From: Deltaproteobacteria bacterium RIFCSPHIGHO2_02_FULL_43_33
Lineage (GTDB): Bacteria > Desulfobacterota > GWC2-55-46 > UBA9637
Length of the DNA stretch: 35,085 nt
Assembly: GCA_001798165.1 (NCBI GenBank)
Contig: MGRL01000098.1
Span: 1-35,085, forward strand
Direction: 5' to 3'
Below, one piece after another: positions 23,474 to 30,787 of this stretch. The stretch's first letter is position 1, and every line of letters begins with the position of its first letter. The position numbers and the translations under genes were made by a program. The notes below the pieces were generated by a model that ran no database searches, had not been told where the DNA came from, and saw only the letters and a list, made by a program, of their open reading frames with translations.

Positions 23474-23876
23474 TAAAAATCTAACGAAAACAAACCCGCC
23501 AAGCGGACAAGTAATACAAACCATTCAACAATTTACAGGGCCTCTGCCACATCCTGAAATTTTAGCTCATTACAATCAAATAGTTCCAGACGCTGCTAAT
23601 CGTATTATTTGTATGGCCGAGCAACAAGCATCTCACCGCCAACATATTGAAAAAACCATGATTGAAACAGAGACAGGATTGCGTAAGAAGGGACAGTGGT
23701 TCGGCTTTACACTTGGTATCATAGGATTAATAGGTGGAATTGTTTGTGTATTACTCGATAAACCCTGGGGTGCAGCTATAAGCGGAGCAAGTTTGGTAAG
23801 CCTTGTGTCCGTTTTTGTATTTGGGAGAAAAAAACAAAAGGTTGCCCAAGTTGAGACCCCTGAAAAATCTATTTAG
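23460..23876 (+). CDS. DUF2335 membrane protein
   Basis: A 138-residue protein. The opening GPLPHPEILAHYNQIVPDAANRIICMAEQQASHR is the DUF2335 signature: a proline-rich head and amphipathic helix. Two hydrophobic helices (about 82-98 and 101-120) place the C-terminus at the inner membrane. The function of the family is unknown; it is common in accessory regions. It is coupled to the 63-residue ORF upstream. Confidence 0.75.
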   Translation: MANHNKNLTKTNPPSGQVIQTIQQFTGPLPHPEILAHYNQIVPDAANRIICMAEQQASHRQHIEKTMIETETGLRKKGQWFGFTLGIIGLIGGIVCVLLDKPWGAAISGASLVSLVSVFVFGRKKQKVAQVETPEKSI

Positions 23877-24224
23877 GTTTTTTTCTTTTATTCCCCCTCA
23901 TGAAAGAATTGCCCCCTCGTATGTATAATTTAAGAGCTTTAAATTCGCAAACATGAATACTGGTACTAAAAAATTTTGGTATCTCCCTAATTCTGGGGAC
24001 ACCATACTTAATTTTTGGCATTGATGACAAAAAGGTTTTTGAGGTCAATTCTTTACATTCTTTACATCGATAAAATAGGCTTTAAAATGCTATAGGCTTC
24101 ATATAGCAATGCCGTGCAATTTACCACATAACCTATCGCGGCAATAAATGAAAAGAATCGCCATTGAAAATTCGTCTCTAATTTTATCCTTGCAAAATGA
24201 AACTGCTTGTTTTAAAATGCAAGC
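23877..24224. other. Non-coding stretch with a possible transposon-end relic
   Basis: No gene is seen. At 23975-24018 the sequence AATTCTGGGGACACCATACT with TTAATTTTT forms a weak dyad with AAAAATTTTGGTATCTCCC. From memory, similar strings accompany Y1-type (REP-associated or IS200-like) transposase genes, so a relic is possible. Confidence 0.35.
24190..24222 (+). promoter_or_regulatory. Inverted repeat before the DUF4143 ATPase
   Basis: TTGCAAAATGAAAC (24190-24203) and GTTTTAAAATGCAA (24209-24222) form an imperfect dyad ending two bases before the ATG. No ribosome binding site is visible. It could be an operator or a translational control hairpin. Confidence 0.4.
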
Positions 24225-25385
24225 ATGATATTAGAGAGGGAACTAAAAAAGGCAGTCATAGCCTTCCTTGGCAGATACCCTGTAGTGGGATTGATTGGCT
24301 GTCGTCAGGTTGGTAAAACCACCCTTGCCAAAATAATTGCAAAGGCACTAAGGAAAAGGGTTGTTTACCTTGATATTGAATTGCCTTCGGATCTGAGTAA
24401 ACTGCAAGAACCTGAATTATATTTAAACCAATTCACTGACTGCCTCGTGATTATTGATGAGATACAGCGTATGCCTGCGCTTTTTCCGCTTATACGGGCT
24501 ATGGTAGATAAAAAAAGGGTTGGGGGGAGATTCCTTATTTTGGGTTCAGCCTCGCCGCAGTTGATTAAACATTCTTCAGAAAGCCTTGCAGGCCGCATAA
24601 TCTATCACGAGTTAAAACCCTTTGCCCTGAAGGAAATAGGATATGATAACCTTAACGCCTTATGGTTAAGGGGAGGTTTCCCCAATAGCTACCTTGCAAA
24701 AGATTCCAATGATAGCTTTATCTGGCGGGAGTCGTTTATCAGGACATATCTTGAAAGGGATATACCGCAGCTCGGCATCCATGTGCCGTCAATAAATTTA
24801 CGGAGATTCTGGACAATGGTTGCGCATATGCACGGACAACTCTGGAATGCAAGCAAGATTGCAAGTGGGCTTGGACTTTCAGCGCCGACAGTCCGACATT
24901 ATCTTGACATCCTTGAAGAAACATTTATAGTGAGACAACTTCAGCCTTACCATTTAAATATCAAGAAAAGGCTGATAAAATCACCAAAGGTCTATATCCG
25001 GGATTCGGGTTTTTTACATGCCTTGTTAATGGTAAAAACATTTGATGATTTGCAGGCGCATCCTGTTGTTGGCAGTTCATGGGAAGGGTTTGTTATTGAA
25101 CAGATAGCAGGAATCTTGCCCGAAAATACACCTCTTTATTTTTATAGAACAGGCGCTGGCGCTGAAGTTGATTTATTGGTCTTTGACAGGAAGAATAGAC
25201 CCATAGCAATAGAGGTTAAATATTCCTTGAGCCCGAAGGCGGAAAAGGGATTTTGGATGGCATGTGAAGACCTGTCATGCAAAAAGGGGTTTATTATTTA
25301 TCCGGGTAAAGAATCTTATCCTGTAGGGCGAAATATCATGGCATTGCCTGTTAAGGAAATTTCAAAGATTGCGAAGGAATTTTGA
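24225..25385 (+). CDS. AAA ATPase with DUF4143 domain
   Basis: A 386-residue ATPase of the AAA_14/DUF4143 type. Walker A is GCRQVGKTT (25-33), Walker B is [11 protein letters not shown] winged-helix-like segment ([28 protein letters not shown]) follows, then DUF4143 with a PD-(D/E)XK-like core (AEVDLLVFD...AIEVKYS). Members are widespread accessory genes, suspected in defence or toxin-like roles but with no settled function. The gene is complete. The next gene overlaps its stop codon, possibly by chance. Confidence 0.85.
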   Translation: MILERELKKAVIAFLGRYPVVGLIGCRQVGKTTLAKIIAKALRKRVVYLDIELPSDLSKLQEPELYLNQFTDCLVIIDEIQRMPALFPLIRAMVDKKRVGGRFLILGSASPQLIKHSSESLAGRIIYHELKPFALKEIGYDNLNALWLRGGFPNSYLAKDSNDSFIWRESFIRTYLERDIPQLGIHVPSINLRRFWTMVAHMHGQLWNASKIASGLGLSAPTVRHYLDILEETFIVRQLQPYHLNIKKRLIKSPKVYIRDSGFLHALLMVKTFDDLQAHPVVGSSWEGFVIEQIAGILPENTPLYFYRTGAGAEVDLLVFDRKNRPIAIEVKYSLSPKAEKGFWMACEDLSCKKGFIIYPGKESYPVGRNIMALPVKEISKIAKEF

Positions 25386-25753
25386 GTGGCAATAAAGAAA
25401 TTGGATTGCGCATGTCTGCAAACTCTGCTATCAATATAAAAAAATCCGATATTGAGATAGAATTTTATCGGAGTTCCGGTCCCGGCGGCCAGCACAAGAA
25501 TAAAACCGCCACCGCTGTCCGCATTAGGCATATCCCGACAGGGATTGTTGCGCAGGCGTCAGAGAGACGTTCCCAGCATCTTAACAAGGAAGTTGCAATG
25601 GAGAGGCTTAAAAAGGCCATTGCAAAGTTGTATTATAAACCTAAAAAACGTATCCAAACCAAGATTTCAATATCGCAGAAGAAGAAACGGCTTGACGAAA
25701 AAAAGAAGATTGCGATAAAGAAGACATTGAGAAAGATTAGAGAGGAGGGTTGA
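25382..25753 (+). CDS. Release-factor-like protein (ArfB/RF-1 domain type)
   Basis: A basic protein of up to 123 residues with the peptidyl-tRNA hydrolysis motif GGQ (35-37) in [19 protein letters not shown] and a lysine-rich C-terminal tail ([19 protein letters not shown]). It lacks a codon-recognition domain, so it resembles stalled-ribosome rescue factors or the short release-factor-like proteins. The TTG at 25382 overlaps the upstream stop; the ATG at 25412 ([10 protein letters not shown]) is an equally possible start. Release of peptides on stalled ribosomes is inferred from the family. Confidence 0.75.
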   Translation: MSGNKEIGLRMSANSAINIKKSDIEIEFYRSSGPGGQHKNKTATAVRIRHIPTGIVAQASERRSQHLNKEVAMERLKKAIAKLYYKPKKRIQTKISISQKKKRLDEKKKIAIKKTLRKIREEG

Positions 25754-25754
25754 A

Positions 25755-26378
25755 ATGAAAGAGTCAAAGTGTCAGAGAGTCAGAGAGTCAGAGGTAAGAG
25801 GGAGTTGGATCATGGGTCAGGGGGCAAGGGTCAGATTTTTCTTGTCTCTTGCCCCTTGCCTCTTGCCCCTTATTTTACTCTTCACTGTATTAACCGCCTG
25901 TGGCAAGAAAGAGGAGCCGGTAAAAGAAGAAACTCAAACTTCAGTAGTTGAAAAAAAGGCAGAGGTAGCGCCGTCTGCTGAAAATATTCCTGCTGAATTT
26001 GCAGAGGCATATAAAGGAGTAGTTGTCGTATCGCAAGTAGAAGGAGTTGACTGGCAGAAAGGGGTAATAACCGCAATTGGCCGCGGTCTGCCGCCGCAGC
26101 ACATCACAAACCCAGGCCAGGCCAAAATCCTTGCTATGCGCGCTGCAAAGGTTGAGGGATACAAGGCGCTCCTTGAAACAATTCTGCAGATGAAGACGCC
26201 TCCTGACAAGGGCATGAAAGAATACCTTAACGAGAAGCACATAGAAATAACCCGCATAGAAGGCTTTGTTAAAGGTGCAAGGGTGGTTAAAGAAGAATAT
26301 AAGGATGACGGCAGCGCTGAGGTTACTCTGGAGGCTCCGATAGCAGGAGGAAGCGGTTTGGTAGCGGTGCTTAGATAG
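25755..26378 (+). CDS. LPP20-like lipoprotein with repeat-derived signal region
   Basis: A lipoprotein of up to 207 residues. The lipobox LTAC ends at Cys49, followed by GKKEEPVKEE. The mature domain (GVITAIGRGLPP...AKILAMRAAKVEGYKALLE...) resembles LPP20-type outer-membrane lipoproteins. The Met at residue 20 (25812, MGQGARVRFFLSLAPC) gives a normal 30-residue signal peptide and is an alternative start. The DNA for the first 40 residues consists of GTCAGAGA and GGGTCAGG direct units followed by CTCTTGCCCCTTGCCTCTTG units. The latter encode the hydrophobic core, as in the lipoprotein at 6679. Confidence 0.75.
   Translation: MKESKCQRVRESEVRGSWIMGQGARVRFFLSLAPCLLPLILLFTVLTACGKKEEPVKEETQTSVVEKKAEVAPSAENIPAEFAEAYKGVVVVSQVEGVDWQKGVITAIGRGLPPQHITNPGQAKILAMRAAKVEGYKALLETILQMKTPPDKGMKEYLNEKHIEITRIEGFVKGARVVKEEYKDDGSAEVTLEAPIAGGSGLVAVLR
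25768..25872 (+). repeat. GTCAGAGA / CTTGCCCCT tandem and inverted units in a signal peptide
   Basis: Direct units GTCAGAGAGTCAGAGAGTCA and GGGTCAGGGGGCAAGGGTCA are followed by CTTGCCCCTTGCCTCTTGCC, which is complementary to GGGGCAAGGG. The block lies wholly within the coding N-terminus. Confidence 0.75.
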
Positions 26379-26388
26379 TACCAAACAC

Positions 26389-26419
26389 TCATGAGCCTTT
26401 GCCTCACAAAGGGGCATGA
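26389..26419 (+). terminator. Hairpin after the LPP20-like gene
   Basis: TCATGAGCCTTTG (26389-26401) pairs with CAAAGGGGCATGA (26407-26419) at 11 of 13 positions, ten bases after the stop. Confidence 0.5.
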
Positions 26420-26429
26420 AAATACAACC

Positions 26430-26512
26430 CCTTCTGACCTCCCCTTTAAATAAAGGGGAAGAACTAACTGATTTTTCCACCTCTTTGCTAAAGAGGGGAA
26501 GGTGGAGTTAAG
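26430..26512. repeat. Two CCCCTTTAAA / CTCTTTGCTAAAGAGG hairpin repeats
   Basis: CCTCCCCTTTAAATAAAGGGGA and CCACCTCTTTGCTAAAGAGGGG followed by AAGGTGGAG. They are intergenic members of the family that is coding in cooS and cobD. Confidence 0.7.
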
Positions 26513-26530
26513 GTATTTTGGAGCAAATAT

Positions 26531-26998
26531 ATGATGACATTGATTAGATTCCTACACCTCCTTTCCTTAGTTGCCTGGCTTGGTGGCATGATATTTTTCT
26601 CATTCATTGCTGCGCCGAGCATATTTAAGATTTTGCCCAGAGAGACCGCAGGCGATGTGGTGGGAGACATATTTCCCAAATACTGGATGATCGGCTATAT
26701 TTGCAGCATCACAGCCGTTGCAACGATAATGATATTGTCTTTTCAGGAAAAGGCTTACCCCTGGGCAAGAATTGGTTTGTTGGTTTTGATGACCGCGCTT
26801 GTGTTTTATGCCGGTAAGGTAATCGGCAAGAATGCAATGGAGGTCAAGGTGCAAATTCGTGCAACAGAAGACCAAACACAAAAAGAGGCATTGAGGTTCA
26901 AGTTTAAGGCCATTCACAGAAACTCAATGATAATGAATGTTGTGATTCTGATATTAGGGATAGTAGTTATACTTCTTACTGCCTATGCTCTCCGTTAG
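26531..26998 (+). CDS. DUF4149 (CopD/TMEM205-like) membrane protein
   Basis: A 155-residue protein with four hydrophobic segments and the family opening RFLHLLSLVAWLGGMIFFSFIAAPSIFKILPRETAGDVVGDIFPKY. The final segment is IVVILLTAYAL. The function of DUF4149 proteins is unknown. It overlaps the start of cobD by 14 bases, suggesting co-translation, though the cobD start may lie a little further in. Confidence 0.78.
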   Translation: MMTLIRFLHLLSLVAWLGGMIFFSFIAAPSIFKILPRETAGDVVGDIFPKYWMIGYICSITAVATIMILSFQEKAYPWARIGLLVLMTALVFYAGKVIGKNAMEVKVQIRATEDQTQKEALRFKFKAIHRNSMIMNVVILILGIVVILLTAYALR

Positions 26999-28070
26999 TC
27001 CGCTCTCAATTCATTCCCTGTCATTCACAATCTTTTTTGCCTATCTCCTTGATTTAATCCTCGGCGACCCCAAATGGCTTCCGCATCCTGTAAGATGGAT
27101 TGGCAGCTATATTGCATTTCTTGAAGGTAAGATAAGGCGATTTGCAACCCCCCCAGCCCCCCCTTTAGTAAAGGGGGGGGAAGGGGAGGGTTGGAGTGAA
27201 AAGGTTGGAGGGGTTTTTCTTTTTCTCATTGTTGTTGGAACAGTATTTGGTTTGGTGTGGTTTTTATTATATTTCTCATTTCTAATTTCTCATTTCTTAT
27301 TTCTTATTTTTTCTATCTTCCTCGCCTATACCACCCTTTCCATAAAATCCCTGCATCAGGAGGCATATGGAGTTGTAGGGGAGATTGAAAAGGTTTCCCC
27401 CCCTCCCTTGCCCTCCCCCCTTGCGGGGGAGGGTTGGGTGGGGGGACATCTTGATAGAGCCAGGGAAAGGCTTTCCAATATTGTCGGCCGTGATACGCAA
27501 AATCTATCAGAAGAAGAAATCTATCGCGCTGTTGTTGAAACCATCGCCGAAAATACATCCGACGGCATTATTGCCCCTTTTTTTTATCTGGCAATAGGCG
27601 GACCTGCGCTGGCTTTGACGTATAAGGCGGTCAATACCCTTGATTCAATGGTCGGCTATAAAAACGAGAAATACAAAAACTTCGGCTGGTTTTCTGCAAG
27701 AATGGATGATATTGCCAATTTCATCCCTGCAAGGATTACAGCGATACTCATGGTTGCTGCCTCTTTCATCTTGAGGCTTGATTGGAAAAATTCTTTAAGA
27801 ATAATTTTGAGGGATTCAGGGAATCACCCAAGCCCCAATGCAGGTTATCCTGAGGCAGCAGCGGCAGGGGCATTGGGTTTGCAATTGGGCGGCACAAATT
27901 ATTATTTCGGAGAGCCTCATCACAGGCCGTTCATCGGGGACAAGAATAATGAGTTTACGATTAAATCGGTAAAAGATACGGTAAAGATTATGCATCTGAC
28001 GGCATTTCTTGGCGTTGTTTTATTTTCAGGTTTTTGGTTACTCATTGGTTTATTATTTGATAATTGCTAA
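26985..28070 (+). CDS. cobD: Adenosylcobinamide-phosphate synthase with repeat inserts
   Basis: Membrane enzyme (CobD/CbiB) that attaches aminopropanol phosphate to adenosylcobyric acid in cobamide synthesis. Family blocks are LILGDPKWLPHPVRWIG, NIVGRDTQNLS, VVETIAENTSDGIIAPFFY, YKAVNTLDSMVGY and ARMDDIANFIPAR. At 361 residues it is some 40 longer than usual. Extra segments TPPAPPLVKGGEGEGW (about 55-70) and PPPLPSPLAGEGWVGG (about 139-154) are coded by CCCCTC-type hairpins. A transmembrane stretch (FLISHFLFLIF) is coded by ATTTCTC tandem units. The catalytic blocks are intact and the frame is open. No other cobamide gene is in the window. Its start overlaps the DUF4149 gene. Confidence 0.9.
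   Translation: MLSVSPLSIHSLSFTIFFAYLLDLILGDPKWLPHPVRWIGSYIAFLEGKIRRFATPPAPPLVKGGEGEGWSEKVGGVFLFLIVVGTVFGLVWFLLYFSFLISHFLFLIFSIFLAYTTLSIKSLHQEAYGVVGEIEKVSPPPLPSPLAGEGWVGGHLDRARERLSNIVGRDTQNLSEEEIYRAVVETIAENTSDGIIAPFFYLAIGGPALALTYKAVNTLDSMVGYKNEKYKNFGWFSARMDDIANFIPARITAILMVAASFILRLDWKNSLRIILRDSGNHPSPNAGYPEAAAAGALGLQLGGTNYYFGEPHHRPFIGDKNNEFTIKSVKDTVKIMHLTAFLGVVLFSGFWLLIGLLFDNC
27147..27192 (+). repeat. In-frame CCCCCCTTTAGTAAAGGGGGG hairpin in cobD (insert 1)
   Basis: CCCCCCTTTAGTAAAGGGGG forms a near-perfect hairpin and encodes PPAPPLVKGGEGEG between RRFAT and WSEK. Confidence 0.8.
27270..27312 (+). repeat. ATTTCTC tandem units coding a cobD membrane segment
   Basis: TTTCTCATTTCTAATTTCTC and further TTTCTTA units run for about 40 bases and encode FSFLISHFLFLIF. 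The tract is in frame and part of a predicted membrane helix. Confidence 0.7.
27398..27450 (+). repeat. In-frame CCCTCCCCCCTTGCGGGGGAGGG hairpin in cobD (insert 2)
   Basis: CCTCCCCCCTTGCGGGGGAG forms the core stem, with outer CCCCCC and GGGGGG arms. It encodes PPPLPSPLAGEGWVGG between GEIEKVS and HLDRARERL. Confidence 0.8.
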
Positions 28071-28104
28071 ATCCTATATTCCTATATATAATCGGCCCAG
28101 TTAG

Positions 28105-28253
28105 TTAACAGTTTGTTGAAAAACTCAACAAACTCCGATTACACGGATAAAAGATTAGATTTCACAGATTAAAACCCATTGAAATATCTGTGTAATCGTT
28201 TTCCCTAATCTGTGTAATCAAGGCTGTTGATGCCTTTTTCAACAGCCTGTTAA
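28105..28253. repeat. 140-bp MITE-like inverted repeat, copy 2
   Basis: Ends TTAACAGTTTGTTGAAAAA and TTTTTCAACAGCCTGTTAA pair at 17 of 19 positions. The interior TTGAAATATCTGTGTAATC is identical to copy 1 at 18836-18976. It carries no ORF. Confidence 0.88.
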
Positions 28254-28279
28254 TACCGAGATTGCCTTTATTTATTGTA

Positions 28280-28516
28280 AATTCACGCTCAAAAACTGGT
28301 GAGATGCAAGGCGCTGAGGAGCGAGCAGCGGGAGCATACTGGGGACAGATTTCAAATCTGTCCCCAAGTGAGCAGCGCAGCGGTTGTGAGGCGAAGCCGA
28401 AACAATTCTTGAAGTCAACGCAAGGGGAATACTACTCATAATCCAAATTGAGATTCCTCGCTTCGCTCGGAACAGGCTTCGGCAACACAGCAGATGGCCA
28501 TTTTTCAGCGTGAATT
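28280..28516. repeat. 237-bp element with AATTCACGCTGAAAAA inverted ends
   Basis: Left end AATTCACGCTCAAAAACTGG and right end CCATTTTTCAGCGTGAATT match over about 17 positions. It contains the 27-bp palindrome at 28340-28366 and fills the acetate--CoA ligase leader. Single copies of the end sequence occur after both ligase genes (near 30748 and 34586). Confidence 0.7.
28340..28366. repeat. 27-bp perfect palindrome (intergenic copy)
   Basis: TGGGGACAGATTT-C-AAATCTGTCCCCA, identical to 29803-29829 inside the downstream ligase gene. Confidence 0.9.
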
Positions 28517-28530
28517 GGTAAGGAGGCTGT

Positions 28531-30747
28531 GTGCTGGACAATTTTTTTAGACCCAAATCCGTTGCAGTCATAGGAGCATCAAGGGAAGAGGGAAAGACAG
28601 GGCACAGCATCCTCGCAAACCTTATCAATGATAAACTTGTCCTCGCAGGCCTGCCCTCGAATGGTTCTATCGGGGGCAGTAAGCGGGGATTCCCCGGCAA
28701 AATATTTCCGGTAAACCCCAAATCTTCTGAAATTCTCGGACTCAAGACATTTCCATCGGTTTTAGATGCAGACTCCGACATAGACCTTGCAATAATCGTA
28801 ATCCCGCCAAAATTTATACCGGCGGCGCTTGATGATTGCGCCAAAAAAGGCGTAAGGTCTGCCATTATCATATCTGCCGGTTTTAAGGAAACAGGCGCAG
28901 AAGGCGCAAGGCTTGAAAAGGAAATTGTATCAAAGGCAAAAGCTCTTGGCATAAGACTTCTCGGCCCGAACTGTCTTGGGCTTATAGACACCAATTCAAA
29001 CCTAAATGCCTCTTTTGCAAAGGGTATGCCGCCAAAAGGCAGGATTGCGTTCTTCTCGCAATCAGGCGCGCTTTGCACTGCAATACTTGACTGGGCAATT
29101 GGCACAAATGTTGGATTTTCAAAATTTATTAGTCTAGGCAACAAGGCTGATTTATCTGAAATTGATTTGCTTGAGTATCTGGCAAATGATGATGAAACTT
29201 CCGTTATCCTCGGCTATCTTGAGGGCATTGAAAACGGAAAGGCATTTATGGACATTGCAAAAAAGGCTGTCCAGAAAAAGCCTGTTATACTTATAAAGGC
29301 CGGCGGCACTCAAGCAGGCGCAAGGGCAGCATCCTCGCATACAGGCACGCTTGCAGGCTCTGACAAGGCATTTAATGCCGCATTTTTCCAAACAGGCATT
29401 ATAAGGGCAATGTCCATAGAGGAACTTTTTGACTATGCAATCCTCTTTGCAGAGCAGCCTTTGCCGCAAGGCAGCAGGCTTGCCATCATAACAAACGCAG
29501 GCGGGCCAGGGATTATTGCCGCTGATGCAGTAGAGAATACAAAAGGGATTGAGATGGCGCAATTTTCAAGCGATACGCTTGACAGCTTAAGGCAGAAACT
29601 CCCTCCAACAGCAGGTCTATTCAATCCTGTGGATGTGATAGGCGATGCAAAATCCGACAGATACAAAGATGCTCTAAATATTGTATTAAATGACAACAAT
29701 GTTGACGCAGGGCTTGTTTTGCTCACGCCTCAGGCAATGACAGATGTGGATAATATTGCGAGGGCTGTTGTAGGAGTAATCGCCCCCTTTATCCCCCTTT
29801 TATGGGGACAGATTTCAAATCTGTCCCCACAGGGGGACAGGGGGAGGATTGCCTCTACAAATTCCCAAAAGACCATTATGACATCATTCATGGGAGAGGT
29901 CTCTGTAAGGAATGCAGTAAACATATTGCAGGAAAACGGAGTCCCGAATTATCCATATCCTGAAAGGGCTGTCCGGTCATTTGCAAGGATGGCGCAGTAT
30001 GTGGAAACACTTAAATTGCCTGATGATAAACCAGTTTCATTCAATGTAGACAAAGCCCGTGCAGAAGACATATTAAAAAAAGCAGTTGATAACGGCAAGG
30101 CAATTATTTTAGATGAGGCAAAATCAATCATAGAGGCTTATGGTTTTAAAACGCCTGATGCGGTTCTTGCAGAGACATCAAATGAGGCAGTAAAGGCAGC
30201 AGAAAAGCTGGGCTATCCGGTTGTTATGAAGATTGCCTCCCCCGACATTATCCATAAGACAGAGGTGGGCGGCGTGCGGGTTGGCCTGAAGGATAAAAGA
30301 GAGGTAAAAAAAGCCTTTCTTGAAATGACATCCAAGGCAAAAAGACATATACCGAATGCAATAATTCTTGGCGTCAACATTCAGAAAATGGTAAAAGGCA
30401 AAGAGGTAATCCTCGGCATGAGCCATGACAGGAGCTTCGGCCCTCTCATAATGTTCGGGCTTGGAGGCATATATGTAGAGGTGATGAAGGATGTTGCCTT
30501 TCGGGTGGCGCCGTTTTTGCGGCGGGATGTTGAGTCCATGCTTGAAGAAGTTAAGGGCTTTCCAATCCTAAAAGGCGTGCGCGGCGAGAAAAAATCTGAT
30601 ATAAATGCCCTGATAAATGCAATCTTAAGATTGTCGCAATTAGTTACGGATTTCCCTGAGATTATAGAGATGGACATAAATCCATTGATGGTTTTGCCTG
30701 AAGGGGAAGGGGTTGTGGCGGTGGATGTGAGGATGGGGATAGGTTAA
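28531..30747 (+). CDS. acd: Acetate--CoA ligase (ADP-forming), fused alpha-beta, with repeat inserts
   Basis: Makes acetate (or another acid) and ATP from acyl-CoA, ADP and phosphate, or the reverse. It is a 738-residue fusion: CoA-binding domain (SVAVIGASREEGKTG), succinyl-CoA-ligase-like domain with the phospho-His loop SSHTGTLAGSD, and a C-terminal ATP-grasp (KLGYPVVMKIASPDIIHKTEVGG). It is longer than the usual 690-700 residues. PSNGSIGGSKRGF (about 42-54) is coded by a CCCTCGAATGGTTCTATCGG hairpin, and VIAPFIPLLWGQISNLSPQG and following residues by a GTAG...CTAC element. GTG start with AAGGAGG upstream. The leader is wholly repeat sequence. The acid specificity is unknown. Confidence 0.88.
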   Translation: MLDNFFRPKSVAVIGASREEGKTGHSILANLINDKLVLAGLPSNGSIGGSKRGFPGKIFPVNPKSSEILGLKTFPSVLDADSDIDLAIIVIPPKFIPAALDDCAKKGVRSAIIISAGFKETGAEGARLEKEIVSKAKALGIRLLGPNCLGLIDTNSNLNASFAKGMPPKGRIAFFSQSGALCTAILDWAIGTNVGFSKFISLGNKADLSEIDLLEYLANDDETSVILGYLEGIENGKAFMDIAKKAVQKKPVILIKAGGTQAGARAASSHTGTLAGSDKAFNAAFFQTGIIRAMSIEELFDYAILFAEQPLPQGSRLAIITNAGGPGIIAADAVENTKGIEMAQFSSDTLDSLRQKLPPTAGLFNPVDVIGDAKSDRYKDALNIVLNDNNVDAGLVLLTPQAMTDVDNIARAVVGVIAPFIPLLWGQISNLSPQGDRGRIASTNSQKTIMTSFMGEVSVRNAVNILQENGVPNYPYPERAVRSFARMAQYVETLKLPDDKPVSFNVDKARAEDILKKAVDNGKAIILDEAKSIIEAYGFKTPDAVLAETSNEAVKAAEKLGYPVVMKIASPDIIHKTEVGGVRVGLKDKREVKKAFLEMTSKAKRHIPNAIILGVNIQKMVKGKEVILGMSHDRSFGPLIMFGLGGIYVEVMKDVAFRVAPFLRRDVESMLEEVKGFPILKGVRGEKKSDINALINAILRLSQLVTDFPEIIEMDINPLMVLPEGEGVVAVDVRMGIG
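28651..28679 (+). repeat. In-frame CCCGAATG-TTCTATCGGG hairpin in acd (insert 1)
   Basis: CTGCCCTCGA and TCGGGGGCAG form the stem around ATGGTTCTA. The same loop occurs at 12724-12747 (inverted) and 34632-34658. Confidence 0.8.
29770..29858 (+). repeat. GTAG...CTAC element in frame inside acd (insert 2)
   Basis: Left arm GTAGGAGTAATCGCCCCC and right arm GGGGGAGGATTGCCTCTAC are inverted. The centre (29803-29829) is the 27-bp palindrome also found at 28340-28366. The 89 bases have no stop in the acd frame. Confidence 0.85.
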
Positions 30748-30787
30748 CGCTGAAAAATGAGAGATGCAATGAACTTAAGGTGATGAT

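Noticed and set aside
23975-24018. Intact REP-associated or IS200-like transposase locus
   Set aside because: Only a short end-like string is present; no Y1 transposase ORF lies in or near this stretch.
25934-26480. Two long minus-strand ORFs over the LPP20-like gene
   Set aside because: They are shadows of a lipoprotein gene with a clear lipobox and family domain on the plus strand.
28272-29144. 290-residue minus-strand ORF over acd
   Set aside because: Antisense shadow of the acetate--CoA ligase, extended through repeat sequence; no protein family features.
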